A DNA stretch of 64,000 nt, taken from NCBI GenBank assembly GCA_029688955.1, contig JARUKZ010000001.1, forward strand, positions 124,001-188,000, read 5' to 3'. The position numbers and the translations under genes are program-made. Shown here in pieces: positions 32,817-42,467 of the stretch (the stretch's first letter is position 1; every line of letters starts with the position of its first letter). Under the pieces are notes generated by a model. It saw only the letters and a list, made by a program, of their open reading frames with translations. It ran no database searches and was not told the DNA's origin. This DNA comes from Chitinispirillales bacterium ANBcel5 (GTDB taxonomy: Bacteria; Fibrobacterota; Chitinivibrionia; Chitinivibrionales; Chitinispirillaceae).

Positions 32817-33926
32817 CTATTTCCTTTCACGCACCGAGAAGCCCTTTTCTACAAGTAGTTTCATTGCATTTTGGGCTGTTTGATCCGAGTCAAAAGCAAG
32901 ACGTATTGTACCGCCTTCACCTTCCCGTACCTTAAGAACTTCAATGTCCTTGATATTAATATCGTTTTTGGCAAGTTCGCATGAAATAGAGGCAATAAAC
33001 CCTGGTTTATCTTTAGCCATTACCATTATTTCACTGAGACGGCCGATGATACCTTTATTGGAAAAAGGAATTTTATCCCGTGTTTCACGCGCTGTTTCAA
33101 AACTCTCGCGCAGAGAATCATTTTCAAGCTCACCTTTAAGCTTTTTTAGTTTGTTGATAAAGGTGTCGATAAGAGATGACACCGGTTTTTTATTGGTGAC
33201 TAAAATATCATGCCACATAGTATACGGGGCTGAAGCTACTCGTGTGATATCGCGAAACCCTCCGGCAGCCAAATCGATTGTACCAGGGGTTTGTTCATCC
33301 ATATCTTTGGTCGTAAGCACCAGAGCGGATGCCAAAATGTGTGGCAGATGGCTTACCGATGCAGCTATCAAATCATGAACAGCTGGTTTTAGGAACACAT
33401 ATCTGCATCCAAGGTAGTGATGAAAAAATTGGGCCACATCCTGATCTCGTTGTTCGGGCTCCCCCTGTGGTGGGGTAAATACGTAAAGGGCGTTTTGAAA
33501 GAGATAGGGGTCACTTGCAGCAGGACCGCTCTTCTCAGATCCGGCCATGGGATGTCCGCCAATGAAATGCACCTGAGATGGAAGGATGGCTTCGGCCTTC
33601 TGCTGGATTTCAGATTTTGTACTGCCTACATCGGTTATGGTAAGATTAGGGGGCAGCTGGCACTTTCCAAGTTTTTCTATGGTTTCAATAATTGCCAGTA
33701 TCGGTGAGCATAGAATCAAAAGGTCGGTCTGCTGAATAACCTCAGTCAGTGCATCATAGCCATACCCTTCATCTATGCACCCCAGTTCAAGAGCTGTTTT
33801 TATGCTCGATGGGGAAGAGAGGCCGATGATTTTACCCTTATATCCAGATTTCCTGAGGGCTGATCCTATGGAACCTCCAAGTAGGCCCACACTGTATAAT
33901 GTAACTGTTTTGGGTGAAAAAGCCAT
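32817..33926 (-). CDS. tyrA: Prephenate dehydrogenase with C-terminal ACT domain
   Basis: This enzyme makes 4-hydroxyphenylpyruvate for tyrosine using NAD(P)+. The dinucleotide motif is GLLGGSIG at 14-21, followed by the VGSTKSEI and HFIGGHPMAGSEKSGP motifs that bind prephenate and NAD. The last 70 residues form an ACT domain (MVMAKDKPGFIASISCELA) that is likely to mediate tyrosine feedback inhibition. It is monofunctional: chorismate mutase is encoded by the gene just upstream, with three bases between. Length 369 residues is in the usual range for ACT-bearing TyrA proteins. Confidence 0.94.
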   Translation of the reverse strand: MAFSPKTVTLYSVGLLGGSIGSALRKSGYKGKIIGLSSPSSIKTALELGCIDEGYGYDALTEVIQQTDLLILCSPILAIIETIEKLGKCQLPPNLTITDVGSTKSEIQQKAEAILPSQVHFIGGHPMAGSEKSGPAASDPYLFQNALYVFTPPQGEPEQRDQDVAQFFHHYLGCRYVFLKPAVHDLIAASVSHLPHILASALVLTTKDMDEQTPGTIDLAAGGFRDITRVASAPYTMWHDILVTNKKPVSSLIDTFINKLKKLKGELENDSLRESFETARETRDKIPFSNKGIIGRLSEIMVMAKDKPGFIASISCELAKNDINIKDIEVLKVREGEGGTIRLAFDSDQTAQNAMKLLVEKGFSVRERK

Positions 33927-33929
33927 AGT

Positions 33930-34673
33930 CTAATCCTGTTTGCGATTCAATAGATACAGAATTTCACCCTCTTTTGTCAGAGGGATAATCGTTTTTTGGT
34001 AAAAATCCACTACTGTTTCAGGCTTGATTACTTTTCTGCTCTCAAGATTTGCACATTGCTGAAGAGATCTGGTTTTCTCCTGGACTCTTTGGATGATTTT
34101 TTCTTCAACTTCGGGACGTGTAAGTGTAGCCAACAATGCCTTTTCATCCTTTTTAGCAATAAGCTTTTTATAAACGTTTGGCGCTGACCTGTATTTGCAC
34201 TCAGCTACATACAGTGCCCCAAAATGCACTCTCCTCGATATTGCCTGAAGTGCATAAACATCATGTTCAACACTTGAACCGTATTGTCCATCATCCCCTT
34301 CGGTACAAATGTGCTTTAAAAGAAACTGGTAAGCGGTATATATTTTCTTTGTAAGGTTTACCTTCTGGTAGTCCGGGATATGGAGCCCGCTCTCCGGTAA
34401 ACTCACCGTTCGTTGAGGCCTGTATTTAAGGTCGGTGAAAGGCCTCTCTTCCGGTACACAAAATCTTCCAAAAAGCGCATCCATCTCCTCCTGGTACGAA
34501 AGGCGCAGTTCAAGAAGAGAACGCTTTTCATTGTTACCGAAACCACTCTTACCTTCTTGGTATGCAGTGGGGTTTGTATGCCACTGCGCCCGCTCGATAA
34601 GTTTTGAAATAATTGTCTCTTCCAATCCTTCGAGCCTTGAGGCGATGTATGGTAGCTGCTGGACCGTACTCAT
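33930..34673 (-). CDS. Chorismate mutase, yeast/plant (AroQ-beta, ARO7-like) type
   Basis: This monofunctional mutase converts chorismate to prephenate. It resembles eukaryotic ARO7-type enzymes rather than the short bacterial AroQ: 247 residues, RLEETIISKLIERAQW at the start, SLLELRLSYQEEMDALFGRF, CVPEERPFTD, the loop GDDGQYGSSVEHDVYALQAI, then RRVHFGALYVAECKYR. The Arg, Lys and Glu residues of the active site fall in these blocks. It overlaps trpA by four bases and precedes tyrA by three. Bacterial examples of this class are uncommon, so the gene may be an ancient lateral acquisition. Allosteric control by tryptophan, known in yeast ARO7, is possible but unproven. Confidence 0.9.
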   Translation of the reverse strand: MSTVQQLPYIASRLEGLEETIISKLIERAQWHTNPTAYQEGKSGFGNNEKRSLLELRLSYQEEMDALFGRFCVPEERPFTDLKYRPQRTVSLPESGLHIPDYQKVNLTKKIYTAYQFLLKHICTEGDDGQYGSSVEHDVYALQAISRRVHFGALYVAECKYRSAPNVYKKLIAKKDEKALLATLTRPEVEEKIIQRVQEKTRSLQQCANLESRKVIKPETVVDFYQKTIIPLTKEGEILYLLNRKQD

Positions 34674-35491
34674 TGATTCCTCAGAGCAACAGGTTTAGTT
34701 GCATTTTTAAAGGCTCTTACCTGTGTTTGAAGATCAAATGAGGGGTCAGTTCCTTCACCTGAAGCCGATTCGATGATCTTTACCAAAGCGCTACCCACGA
34801 TAGCACCATCTGCACCACTTTCCACGATCTTCTCTACATGCTCTGGCCGTGAGATACCAAATCCTACAGCAAGTGGTTTATCGGTATATTTTTTAATTCT
34901 GGATATTAACTCTCCAATGGATTCATTAACCGGACTGTCTACTCCTGTTGCTCCAAGTCTGCTTACAACGTAAACAAAGGAGTCGATATGCTTACAGATA
35001 TAACTTATCCTCTCCGGTGGGGTGAGCTCACTTATAATGTAAACACAACCTATACTATATTTCTTTAAATACTTTCTGAGCTCATCAGATTCTTCTGGTG
35101 GCATATCGGCCACAAGTATACTGTCTATACCAGCTTCTGATGCTTGGTGGCAGAACTCCTCATACCCTAAATAGTAAAGAGAGTTAGCATAGAGAAGTAA
35201 TCCGATGGGGATATCTGTTTCCTGACGAAGCCCTTTAATCATAGAAAAAAAGGTCTGGTAATTTAGTCCATTGGCGATGGCTCTTTGAGCGCCTCTTTGG
35301 TTAACAGGGCCGTCGGCCACAGGGTCTGAGAATGGGAACCCGATCTCAAGGATGTCGGCACCACCTTTAATATAGGACATCAGTACCTTGCGGGATGTTT
35401 CAATATCCGGATCACCGGCAACGGCAAAGGGGATGAAAGCAATTTCACCCCTCTTTTTCAATGTATTGAATACTTCCTGATATCTGTTCAT
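34670..35491 (-). CDS. trpA: Tryptophan synthase alpha subunit
   Basis: The alpha subunit cleaves indole-3-glycerol phosphate to indole. The TIM barrel shows the catalytic Glu49 and Asp60 in [15 protein letters not shown], the Gly-rich phosphate loop [11 protein letters not shown], and [12 protein letters not shown] near residue 230. Length is 273 residues, as usual. Its start overlaps the trpB stop by four bases, and chorismate mutase overlaps its 3' end. No trpC, D, E or F gene is in the window, so the rest of the pathway is elsewhere. Confidence 0.97.
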   Translation of the reverse strand: MNRYQEVFNTLKKRGEIAFIPFAVAGDPDIETSRKVLMSYIKGGADILEIGFPFSDPVADGPVNQRGAQRAIANGLNYQTFFSMIKGLRQETDIPIGLLLYANSLYYLGYEEFCHQASEAGIDSILVADMPPEESDELRKYLKKYSIGCVYIISELTPPERISYICKHIDSFVYVVSRLGATGVDSPVNESIGELISRIKKYTDKPLAVGFGISRPEHVEKIVESGADGAIVGSALVKIIESASGEGTDPSFDLQTQVRAFKNATKPVALRNQ

Positions 35492-36684
35492 AAATTTATC
35501 CTTAGGTGTTGTGCTACAGAGAAAATGTCCTTATCTCCCCGCCCGGAGAGATTTAAAAGAAGAATAGAATCTTTAGACAACAGAGGAGCTTTTTTAAGCA
35601 CATAGGCTGCGGCGTGAGAGGATTCAAGAGCCGGAATAATTCCTTCGGTATGACACAGCATTTTAAATGCCTTTACAGCTTCTTCATCTGTAGCGAAGGT
35701 GTATGATGCCCTCGCTTTTTCAAACAAGTAGGAGTGTTCTGGCCCTACTCCGCTGTAATCCAGGCCTGCGGATATGGAGTGGGTATTAGCGATTTGGCCA
35801 TTGTTATCCTGCAAAACAAAAGAAAAGGAGCCATGAAGTATTCCGGGGCGTGCATGTTTGTTTGGCGTAAGGCGTACTGCATGATTAGTACCTTCAATCC
35901 CGTGCCCCCCGGCTTCAACTCCTGTCAGTTTAACATCTTTGTCTTTTATGAAGGCGCTAAATATTCCAATGGCATTGGAACCCCCACCGACGCAGGCAAT
36001 TACCTCATCGGGTAGTCTGCCGGTTTTGGCAAGAATCTGTTTTCGGGCTTCGCGGCCAATAACCGCTTGAAAATCTCTTACAATTGTTGGAAAGGGGTGA
36101 GGGCCAAGTGCTGAACCGAAAACGTAATGGGTATCACGTACACTTTTGGTCCAGTCCCGCATAGCTTCGTTGACAGCGTCTTTGAGTGTTTTACCCCCAC
36201 TATCGACGGCTTTAACGTTGGCACCCAGCAGATTCATTCTGAACACATTGGGCTTTTGGCGCTCCATATCCACCGTTCCCATGTAGATATCACAGGAAAG
36301 GCCTAACAGAGCTGCTGCAGTGGCTGTTGCCACACCGTGTTGTCCGGCACCGGTTTCAGCAATGACCCGCTTTTTGCCCATGGCCTTAGCAAGCAGCGCC
36401 TGTCCCAGAGCGTTTGTTATCTTGTGGGCTCCGGTATGATTCAGGTCCTCTCGTTTAATGAAGATCTGTGCTCCGCCACATGATGCGCTTAAATTGCGGG
36501 CTTCGTAAAGAGGCGTTTCTCTGCCGTTATAATCCTTTAGGAGTGTTTTATACTCCTGTTGCAAGGTTTTGTCTTTTTTGAAATGTTTATAGGCCTGCTC
36601 AACCTCTTCCAAAACAGGCATCAGTGTTTCGGGGGCATACATCCCCCCAAATCTCCCAAATTTCCCCTTGTTTTTTTTCTTCAT
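35488..36684 (-). CDS. trpB: Tryptophan synthase beta subunit
   Basis: This PLP enzyme condenses indole and serine. The Schiff-base Lys88 lies in [13 protein letters not shown], and the PLP phosphate loop is [10 protein letters not shown]. The N-terminus [14 protein letters not shown] and the [14 protein letters not shown] block are type-1 TrpB signatures, so it partners TrpA. The 398-residue length is normal. It follows the signal-peptidase-like gene by 11 bases and precedes trpA with a four-base overlap. No attenuator-like leader is present because its start is deep inside the operon. Confidence 0.97.
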   Translation of the reverse strand: MKKKNKGKFGRFGGMYAPETLMPVLEEVEQAYKHFKKDKTLQQEYKTLLKDYNGRETPLYEARNLSASCGGAQIFIKREDLNHTGAHKITNALGQALLAKAMGKKRVIAETGAGQHGVATATAAALLGLSCDIYMGTVDMERQKPNVFRMNLLGANVKAVDSGGKTLKDAVNEAMRDWTKSVRDTHYVFGSALGPHPFPTIVRDFQAVIGREARKQILAKTGRLPDEVIACVGGGSNAIGIFSAFIKDKDVKLTGVEAGGHGIEGTNHAVRLTPNKHARPGILHGSFSFVLQDNNGQIANTHSISAGLDYSGVGPEHSYLFEKARASYTFATDEEAVKAFKMLCHTEGIIPALESSHAAAYVLKKAPLLSKDSILLLNLSGRGDKDIFSVAQHLRINL

Positions 36685-36695
36685 TTTTTACCCTG

Positions 36696-37634
36696 CTATT
36701 TTATGAACCGGCCAAATCGGGCCGTTAATGTTTCTACCCTGCTTTGTCCCTGACCCCGGGACCATAAAACAGAAAATGGTCTGCCCCGTACTTTAGATGA
36801 ACGTACAGGACCAAAGTAGCGGGAATCGGTACCCTCTTTCCAGTTATCTGCAAGTAGGAAAATATAATCATTGTTCAAAACAAATGATTCCACCCTCTCT
36901 TCTTCCAGATACACTTCAAAAGAAAGGTGGGGGGGAGTGGTAAATGATTGATCAAGATAAACCCTTAGGCGCTCCCAAAATAACCAGTCCTGACGAAGCT
37001 GAGCAGGGAGAGAGTCGAGAGGCCCCTGATACAGTGAAAAATTTTCTATTACAAAGTTTTCCAACAACTCATCATTTCTGTATAGCCTCGCCTCGAAAGT
37101 GACATCTTTTGAAGGGTTCTCCTGTTTGAGTAGCGAAAAAGAGAAGAAGAAATCCCGTATGGAGAGATCGGAAAACTGCACCGTATCACCTGGCGCCGGT
37201 ATATAATATGATTCCATAAAATCTCTTGGAGAATACTCTTTGGGTAAAATCTCTTCTGGACGGGATTTAGAAACTGGTCCCTCTATACCTTTTCCATCTC
37301 TGAAAAATACCCCCTCATTTACCTTAACAGTGTTACCTGAGAGCGCGCCCACACGCAAGATGTTTGAATAATAATCCTGAGGCATGGAAAAAATCACCGG
37401 TGTTCCCTCTTGAGGTGGGGATAAAAAGAGAGAAAATGGAAAAACAAACGGGGTCTTCAAATACACGATTCTGTCACCCCGGACAAGTGTGGGATACATC
37501 TGGTTTCCCTGGACAGAAACAGAATCAAACACCACACCCTTAATGATCAGACCTGCGATAATCAGAACAGTAAAGGATTTTAAACTTCTGTAGATTGAGA
37601 TGCGCAGATCCGAATAGTTATTTGCATTGAGCAT
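36696..37634 (-). CDS. Signal peptidase I (LepB) homologue lacking the catalytic Ser and Lys
   Basis: The fold is that of S26A signal peptidase: an N-terminal membrane anchor (SFTVLIIAGLIIKGVVF), the box B region, and the conserved ending LLADNWKEGTDSRYFGPV with the GDN/DSR-type residues kept. However, the nucleophile position reads QGNQMYPTL where active enzymes have S-G-S-M-x-P-T-L, so Ser is Gln. The general-base region reads NILRVGALSGN instead of I-K-R-x-x-G-x-P-G-D, so Lys is Leu. Both catalytic residues are absent, and the protein is probably a pseudoenzyme. It lies one base after lepA, the classical lepA-lepB pair. Another true signal peptidase must exist elsewhere. Confidence 0.8.
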   Translation of the reverse strand: MLNANNYSDLRISIYRSLKSFTVLIIAGLIIKGVVFDSVSVQGNQMYPTLVRGDRIVYLKTPFVFPFSLFLSPPQEGTPVIFSMPQDYYSNILRVGALSGNTVKVNEGVFFRDGKGIEGPVSKSRPEEILPKEYSPRDFMESYYIPAPGDTVQFSDLSIRDFFFSFSLLKQENPSKDVTFEARLYRNDELLENFVIENFSLYQGPLDSLPAQLRQDWLFWERLRVYLDQSFTTPPHLSFEVYLEEERVESFVLNNDYIFLLADNWKEGTDSRYFGPVRSSKVRGRPFSVLWSRGQGQSRVETLTARFGRFIK

Positions 37635-37635
37635 A

Positions 37636-39435
37636 TTATTCCCTGCTTAGTACTGCCAGGAAGGCTTCCTGAGGTATCTCTATGTTTCCTACCTGTTTCA
37701 TACGTTTTTTACCCTCCTTCTGTTTTTCAAGGAGTTTTCGCTTTCTGGAGATGTCACCGCCGTAGCATTTAGCAGTCACATCTTTGCGGTAAGCTTTCAC
37801 CGTTGTACGGGCGATAACTTTTGTGCCGATAGCAGCCTGAATTGCTACTTCATAATTTTGCCTTGGTATCAGTTCTTTTAGTTTAGTAGTGAGCATCTGG
37901 CCAAAGGTAAAGGCTTTTTCCCGGTGTATGATTGATGAAAATGCATCAACGGGGCTACCATTAATCAAAATGTCCAGTTTGATAAGGTCATTGCGTTCAT
38001 ACCCACCCGTCTCGTAATCCATTGAAGCATAACCTCTTGAGCAGCTCTTTAGCTTATCGAAAAAGTCGATAATCAGTTCTGCAAGAGGTATATCATAATT
38101 GAGACAAACGCGGGTTATTTCAAGGTATTCCATATTTTTAAGCTTACCACGCTTCTCTTCACAGAGCTTCATAATCGGGCCTACATAATCGGTAGGGGTA
38201 ATTATCTGTACTTTTGAAATCGGCTCACTAATATAGTCAACATCCTGCTGAGCAGGAAGTCTGGCCGGGCTGTCGATCTCTACTTGTGTGTCGTTTTTGA
38301 GATAAACCTGGTACTGAACATTCGGCACGGTCGTTATAATATTTACATTGAACTCTCTGAGCAGTCGTTCCTGAATAATCTCCATATGAAGCAGGCCCAG
38401 AAAACCAGCTCGAAATCCAAACCCCAGAGCAGTGGATGTTTCCGGCTCATAGCTTATGGAAGAGTCGTTGAGGCGCAACTTCTCAAGAGCTGACCTTAGG
38501 TCCTCATAATCACCTTTATCTACAGGATAGATACCACTAAAGACCATCGGTTTGACTTCGCGATACCCTGGAATCGGCTTTTCTGTGCCATTGATCCGGG
38601 TAGTAATTGTGTCACCAATATTAATATCTGAAACTGTTTTAATACTTGCAATGATATAGCCTACTTCACCGGTCTTAAGAGATTTTACCGGTACCCGTCC
38701 CATGAGAAAATACCCAACCTCATCAACTTCAAACACTTTTCCTGTAGAGAAAAACTTTATTTGCTGTCCCTTTGCAAGCTCTCCTTCAAACACGCGCACA
38801 TAGGCAACAGCACCTCTGAAAGAGTCGAATATTGAGTCAAAGACCAGAGACTGTAGTGGTTGGCCGGAGCGGTCTTTGGGTGGAGGTATTTCGGTGATGA
38901 CCTGTTCGAGTATAGGCTTTATACCCTCGCCGGTTTTAGCACTGCATGAAAGTATTGAATCTTTATCGCAACCAAGAAGGTCCGAGATTTGACTTGCAAT
39001 CTCTTCTGGTCGTGCTGAAGGCAGGTCAACTTTATTCATTACCGGAATAATGGTAAGGTCGTTTTCCATTGCAAGGAAGATGTTGGTTAGCGTTTGAGCT
39101 TCGATGCCCTGACTGGCATCAACCACAAGAATTGCACCTTCACATGCTGCAAGCGAGCGGGAAACTTCATAGGAAAAATCTACATGGCCCGGTGTATCAA
39201 TAAGATTAAACTGATAGGTGTTGCCATCATTAGCCGAGTATTTCATTCTGATAGGGTGAGATTTAATTGTAATACCACGTTCTCTTTCCAGATCCATATC
39301 ATCCAGAACCTGGCTTTGCATTTTTTCCTTGCTTATGGTACCTGTTATTTCAAGGAACCGGTCGGCCAGAGTGGATTTTCCATGATCAATATGGGCGATA
39401 ATACAAAAATTTCTGATATATTCGGGAGTTATCAC
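37636..39435 (-). CDS. lepA: Elongation factor 4 (LepA)
   Basis: Ribosome-associated GTPase EF4. The G-domain motifs are in order: [13 protein letters not shown] (P loop), [12 protein letters not shown] (switch I), [12 protein letters not shown] (switch II), [10 protein letters not shown] and CSAKTGEGI. The C-terminal part has [14 protein letters not shown] and the LepA-specific C-terminal domain with [13 protein letters not shown]. Length (599 residues) is exact for the family. It is the first gene of the leftward super-operon; the promoter should lie in the 136 bases between it and the Mur ligase. Confidence 0.98.
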   Translation of the reverse strand: MITPEYIRNFCIIAHIDHGKSTLADRFLEITGTISKEKMQSQVLDDMDLERERGITIKSHPIRMKYSANDGNTYQFNLIDTPGHVDFSYEVSRSLAACEGAILVVDASQGIEAQTLTNIFLAMENDLTIIPVMNKVDLPSARPEEIASQISDLLGCDKDSILSCSAKTGEGIKPILEQVITEIPPPKDRSGQPLQSLVFDSIFDSFRGAVAYVRVFEGELAKGQQIKFFSTGKVFEVDEVGYFLMGRVPVKSLKTGEVGYIIASIKTVSDINIGDTITTRINGTEKPIPGYREVKPMVFSGIYPVDKGDYEDLRSALEKLRLNDSSISYEPETSTALGFGFRAGFLGLLHMEIIQERLLREFNVNIITTVPNVQYQVYLKNDTQVEIDSPARLPAQQDVDYISEPISKVQIITPTDYVGPIMKLCEEKRGKLKNMEYLEITRVCLNYDIPLAELIIDFFDKLKSCSRGYASMDYETGGYERNDLIKLDILINGSPVDAFSSIIHREKAFTFGQMLTTKLKELIPRQNYEVAIQAAIGTKVIARTTVKAYRKDVTAKCYGGDISRKRKLLEKQKEGKKRMKQVGNIEIPQEAFLAVLSRE

Positions 39436-39571
39436 TGGGCTACCTGAATTAATTGAGTACGGTGTAAAACGATAATTTGTGCTATCAATCAGTATTCAAT
39501 ACCTAATGGTAAAAAATAGAAAAGAGCCACTTAATATACATATTGCCAGAAAACTGCAAAATTGCCAATGA

Positions 39572-40963
39572 TCAATCCGGGTCAGATTTTTTCCCACCGA
39601 GAGCATCAATGATCTGTTCTGCAAATTGTGGCAAAGATGGATCACGTGCTCCCATAAGCAGCACGCAACTCTGGGTTATCCGCTGTTTTATAGTTTCAAG
39701 AAGCTTCTCTTTTCCCTCTGCAGCTTTTGCTGAAAACGGAACAGGGCCCATTAGGGTAATAAGGTCCCTTGATTGTATATCCATTACGGCTGAGCCCCCT
39801 GCATAGTAAACCGGTAACAGAAAAAGGGAATCTTTTTCACCGAGAACTGTTCTGAACACTTCTGCATAGTCGTTCTTTAAAAACCGTGTAGGGCCAAAGC
39901 CGTGAGGTTGGTAAATCACAAACAGCGATTCAGACACGGCTCTGGCCGCACTAACCGCAGCTTTGATCTTCTCTGGGTTGTGAGCAAAATCATCTATAAC
40001 CGTAACTCCTGAAGCTGTTTGGGTGATTGCAAAACGTCTGTCCACACCTTTAAACGTCTCTGTAGCCTGAACCAAACGTTTGGGGTCACAATCAAAAAAA
40101 CTACATACACTAAGGGCAGCCATAAGATTTGAAGCATTATGGTTGCCGGGCAGAGGCAGGGTATACTCATGGTCATTAAGGGAGATTTTACTGCAGAGGG
40201 CTGAACACTGCACTTCCTGAGGATAGAAATCATTAGTACGATTTAGTCCAAAGCGCATTGTGGCGCTGATCTCCTTCAGGCGCTCATCGTCACCATTTAT
40301 AAGGCAGTTTTTTGACTGCTCTGAGAGTTGCTTAAATAGCGAAAGAACTTCATCCACCGGCTTGTGATCTTTTGAAACATTGAGAATAAGGCTAATCCAG
40401 GGATGATATTTAACCAGAGTTCCATCGCTTTCATCTGCTTCAATAACAAGCAGATCCGAGCTCCCTTTAAAAGCGTTACCAATAAGCCCCTGATGAACAA
40501 GTCTTTTAAGTGCCGCACCGCTTAAAAGAGAGGGGCTGTAACCACATGAAAACAGAAGCTCAAAAATCATAGCTGTAACGGTAGATTTTCCGCTCGTTCC
40601 AGCAACGGCAATGGTTTTATGCGTTGATACCACCGATGCGAGAATATCCGAGCGATGAAAAACCGGGATCCCTTTTTCTGTGGCAGCTAAAATGTCAGGA
40701 TTACTGTTCTCTATTGCTGTTGAAACACAGATCGCGTCGGTGGTTTCCTTAATCCCGCTTCCATCCTGGGGTGTTAACTCACAGCCCATAGCTGAGAGGA
40801 TATTCATTGAGGGGTTAGATTTTGTTTTTGAAATCTGACGATCTGAGCCGCTGATTGCAAGCCCCTTCCAGCGCAGAAACTGAGCTATTGCACTCATACC
40901 ACTGCCCAGAATACCTGTGAAATGAATTCGAGAAACCTTTTTTCCATTAACCGATATATACAA
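39572..40963 (-). CDS. Mur ligase family protein (MurC/Mpl group)
   Basis: The three Mur domains are recognisable: an N-terminal UDP-binding domain with HFTGILGSGMSAIAQFL, the ATP domain with VAGTSGKSTVTAMIFELL, EADESDG and SKDHKPVDE, and a C-terminal domain with VIDDFAHNPEKI and YQPHGFGPTRF. The first domain looks like MurC (UDP-MurNAc:L-alanine ligase), while DDFAHNP and partnership with a cytoplasmic YkuD protein would also suit a recycling ligase such as Mpl. The exact substrate is therefore open. It overlaps the 3' end of the YkuD gene by 17 bases, strong evidence of joint expression. Confidence 0.85.
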   Translation of the reverse strand: MYISVNGKKVSRIHFTGILGSGMSAIAQFLRWKGLAISGSDRQISKTKSNPSMNILSAMGCELTPQDGSGIKETTDAICVSTAIENSNPDILAATEKGIPVFHRSDILASVVSTHKTIAVAGTSGKSTVTAMIFELLFSCGYSPSLLSGAALKRLVHQGLIGNAFKGSSDLLVIEADESDGTLVKYHPWISLILNVSKDHKPVDEVLSLFKQLSEQSKNCLINGDDERLKEISATMRFGLNRTNDFYPQEVQCSALCSKISLNDHEYTLPLPGNHNASNLMAALSVCSFFDCDPKRLVQATETFKGVDRRFAITQTASGVTVIDDFAHNPEKIKAAVSAARAVSESLFVIYQPHGFGPTRFLKNDYAEVFRTVLGEKDSLFLLPVYYAGGSAVMDIQSRDLITLMGPVPFSAKAAEGKEKLLETIKQRITQSCVLLMGARDPSLPQFAEQIIDALGGKKSDPD

Positions 40964-41474
40964 TAGTATTCTCCTCTATAATATCAAACAATTCAACTAT
41001 ATCTGCATTTCGCATACAAATGCAACCGTGGCTTAAAGGGGTGCCGATATCCTGTTCTCGGTTTGTACCATGAATATAGATATATCGGTCGTAAGAGTCG
41101 ATGCCCGGGCCACTGTTTTTTCCTGGCTCAAGGCCCTTGAGACGCAGTATTCGGCTTAGAATCATATTCTCCTCATCCATCCCCGGTTTCCAGATCATCC
41201 CTGTGTTTTTTCGGGACTTAAATATTGTACCGGGTTGAGAACCAGCCCCTATTTTTTGAATTATACTATGTACTCCGGTTGGTGTCTTTAAGGAGCCTTC
41301 CTCATTTCCAATGCCAAATCTGGAGCTGGAAACGGGATACAGAAGGTGGCGGCCATCGTTGAGGGTAACACACATCTCCTGGCTGCTTAAATTAATGTCG
41401 ATACATTGGTCGGGTATAGAAGGTAGTAGTCCCAGAAGACTCTTACGGATCTCTTGTTCTCTGTTTTTTTTCAT
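40947..41474 (-). CDS. YkuD (L,D-transpeptidase fold) protein without signal peptide
   Basis: The catalytic motif is intact, HGTNREQDIGTPLSHGCICMRN, with His135, His149 and Cys151, the arrangement of L,D-transpeptidases and L,D-carboxypeptidases. The N-terminus (MKKNREQEIRKSLLGLL) shows no signal peptide, lipobox or membrane helix, so the enzyme is predicted to be cytoplasmic. Cytoplasmic YkuD proteins of other bacteria, such as Acinetobacter ElsL, trim D-Ala from recycled muropeptides. The overlap with a Mur ligase supports a recycling role here, as an inference. A missed upstream start encoding a leader was not seen. It is divergent from the LOG gene. Confidence 0.85.
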   Translation of the reverse strand: MKKNREQEIRKSLLGLLPSIPDQCIDINLSSQEMCVTLNDGRHLLYPVSSSRFGIGNEEGSLKTPTGVHSIIQKIGAGSQPGTIFKSRKNTGMIWKPGMDEENMILSRILRLKGLEPGKNSGPGIDSYDRYIYIHGTNREQDIGTPLSHGCICMRNADIVELFDIIEENTIVYIG

Positions 41475-41599
41475 AGCTGGTCCCTTAGTGATAATCAGAA
41501 GTCGTTATAAAATCTGGACTGCAGAGAAGGAAAATAATATAATTATATAGTATAGATTTTAATAGTAGAATTACTGGCCAATTTCAAAGGATGAATGAA

Positions 41600-42271
41600 A
41601 TGTCTGTGGAACAAACTGCTCCTTCTGTGCATGAAGACACCTGGCGAATATTTCGTATTATGGCGGAATTTGTTGATGGTTTTGAAACACTTTCAAGCAT
41701 GGGGCCTAATATAACGATTTTTGGCAGCGCCCGTACGGCAAAAAATCACGAACACTACAAAATGACTGTGGAAACTGCCCGTCTTGCAGCCAAGGAGGGG
41801 TATGGTGTAATTACTGGTGGTGGGCCAGGAATAATGGAAGCTGCAAATAAGGGTGCATCAATGGAAAATGGAAGCTCTATTGGTCTCAACATTTCGCTTC
41901 CATTTGAGCAGATGCCAAATCCTCACATAAAGACTCTGATTAATTTCAAACATTTTTTCATAAGAAAAGTTATGTTTCTTAAGTACACTTCCGCGGTAAT
42001 TATTATGCCGGGTGGGTATGGTACACTGGATGAGTTGTTTGAGACCTTAACGCTGGTTCAGACCCAAAAAGTTGCTGAGCTGCCTCTGATTTTGATGGGC
42101 AAGGATTTTTGGAAAGGCCTTTTGGATTGGTTGAATGATACTATGTTAGCTCATAAATATATTCTTCCAGCCGATATGTCTCTTATGAAGATGACCGATG
42201 ATCCAGCCGAAGCAATAGATATGATAAAGAAGCATGGTCATACCAAAGAAGTGGTTCCCAATTTCGTGTGA
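41600..42271 (+). CDS. LOG family protein (nucleoside monophosphate phosphoribohydrolase)
   Basis: The family motifs are complete: GSARTAK, GGGPGIMEAANKGA, the PGGYGTLDELFETLT loop, and basic helices around RKVMFLKYTSAVIIM. LOG proteins cleave nucleotide-sugar bonds in cytokinin-type or ordinary nucleoside monophosphates; bacterial members are often general phosphoribohydrolases and are commonly mis-annotated as lysine decarboxylases. The open frame begins at ATG 41591, but AAAGG lies right against that codon, so ATG 41600 with a spacing of nine bases is preferred. A long perfect hairpin lies right after the stop. The gene is monocistronic. Confidence 0.92.
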   Translation: MSVEQTAPSVHEDTWRIFRIMAEFVDGFETLSSMGPNITIFGSARTAKNHEHYKMTVETARLAAKEGYGVITGGGPGIMEAANKGASMENGSSIGLNISLPFEQMPNPHIKTLINFKHFFIRKVMFLKYTSAVIIMPGGYGTLDELFETLTLVQTQKVAELPLILMGKDFWKGLLDWLNDTMLAHKYILPADMSLMKMTDDPAEAIDMIKKHGHTKEVVPNFV

Positions 42272-42280
42272 TCTGATGTA

Positions 42281-42312
42281 ACGGAAACATCTGCCACAGC
42301 AGATGTTTCCGT
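42281..42312. terminator. Perfect 14-base-pair hairpin after the LOG gene
   Basis: ACGGAAACATCTGC pairs exactly with GCAGATGTTTCCGT around a four-base loop. No T run follows on the plus strand (GTAAAAACGG), so it is either a terminator without a U-tail or a 3' mRNA-stabilising structure. It starts nine bases after the LOG stop codon. Confidence 0.55.
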
Positions 42313-42467
42313 AAAAACGGAGTCTATACCATAAAACTCCCCTCTTTTACGGGTTGTTTTTTCTCTTTGGGGCAATTTGTAATTCATGGCTTGCTAATCT
42401 TTTGACCATTTTCTATTTTAGAGCATTCTGATGTTTTAAACTATACGCCCTCAAAAAAAACAGCCGC

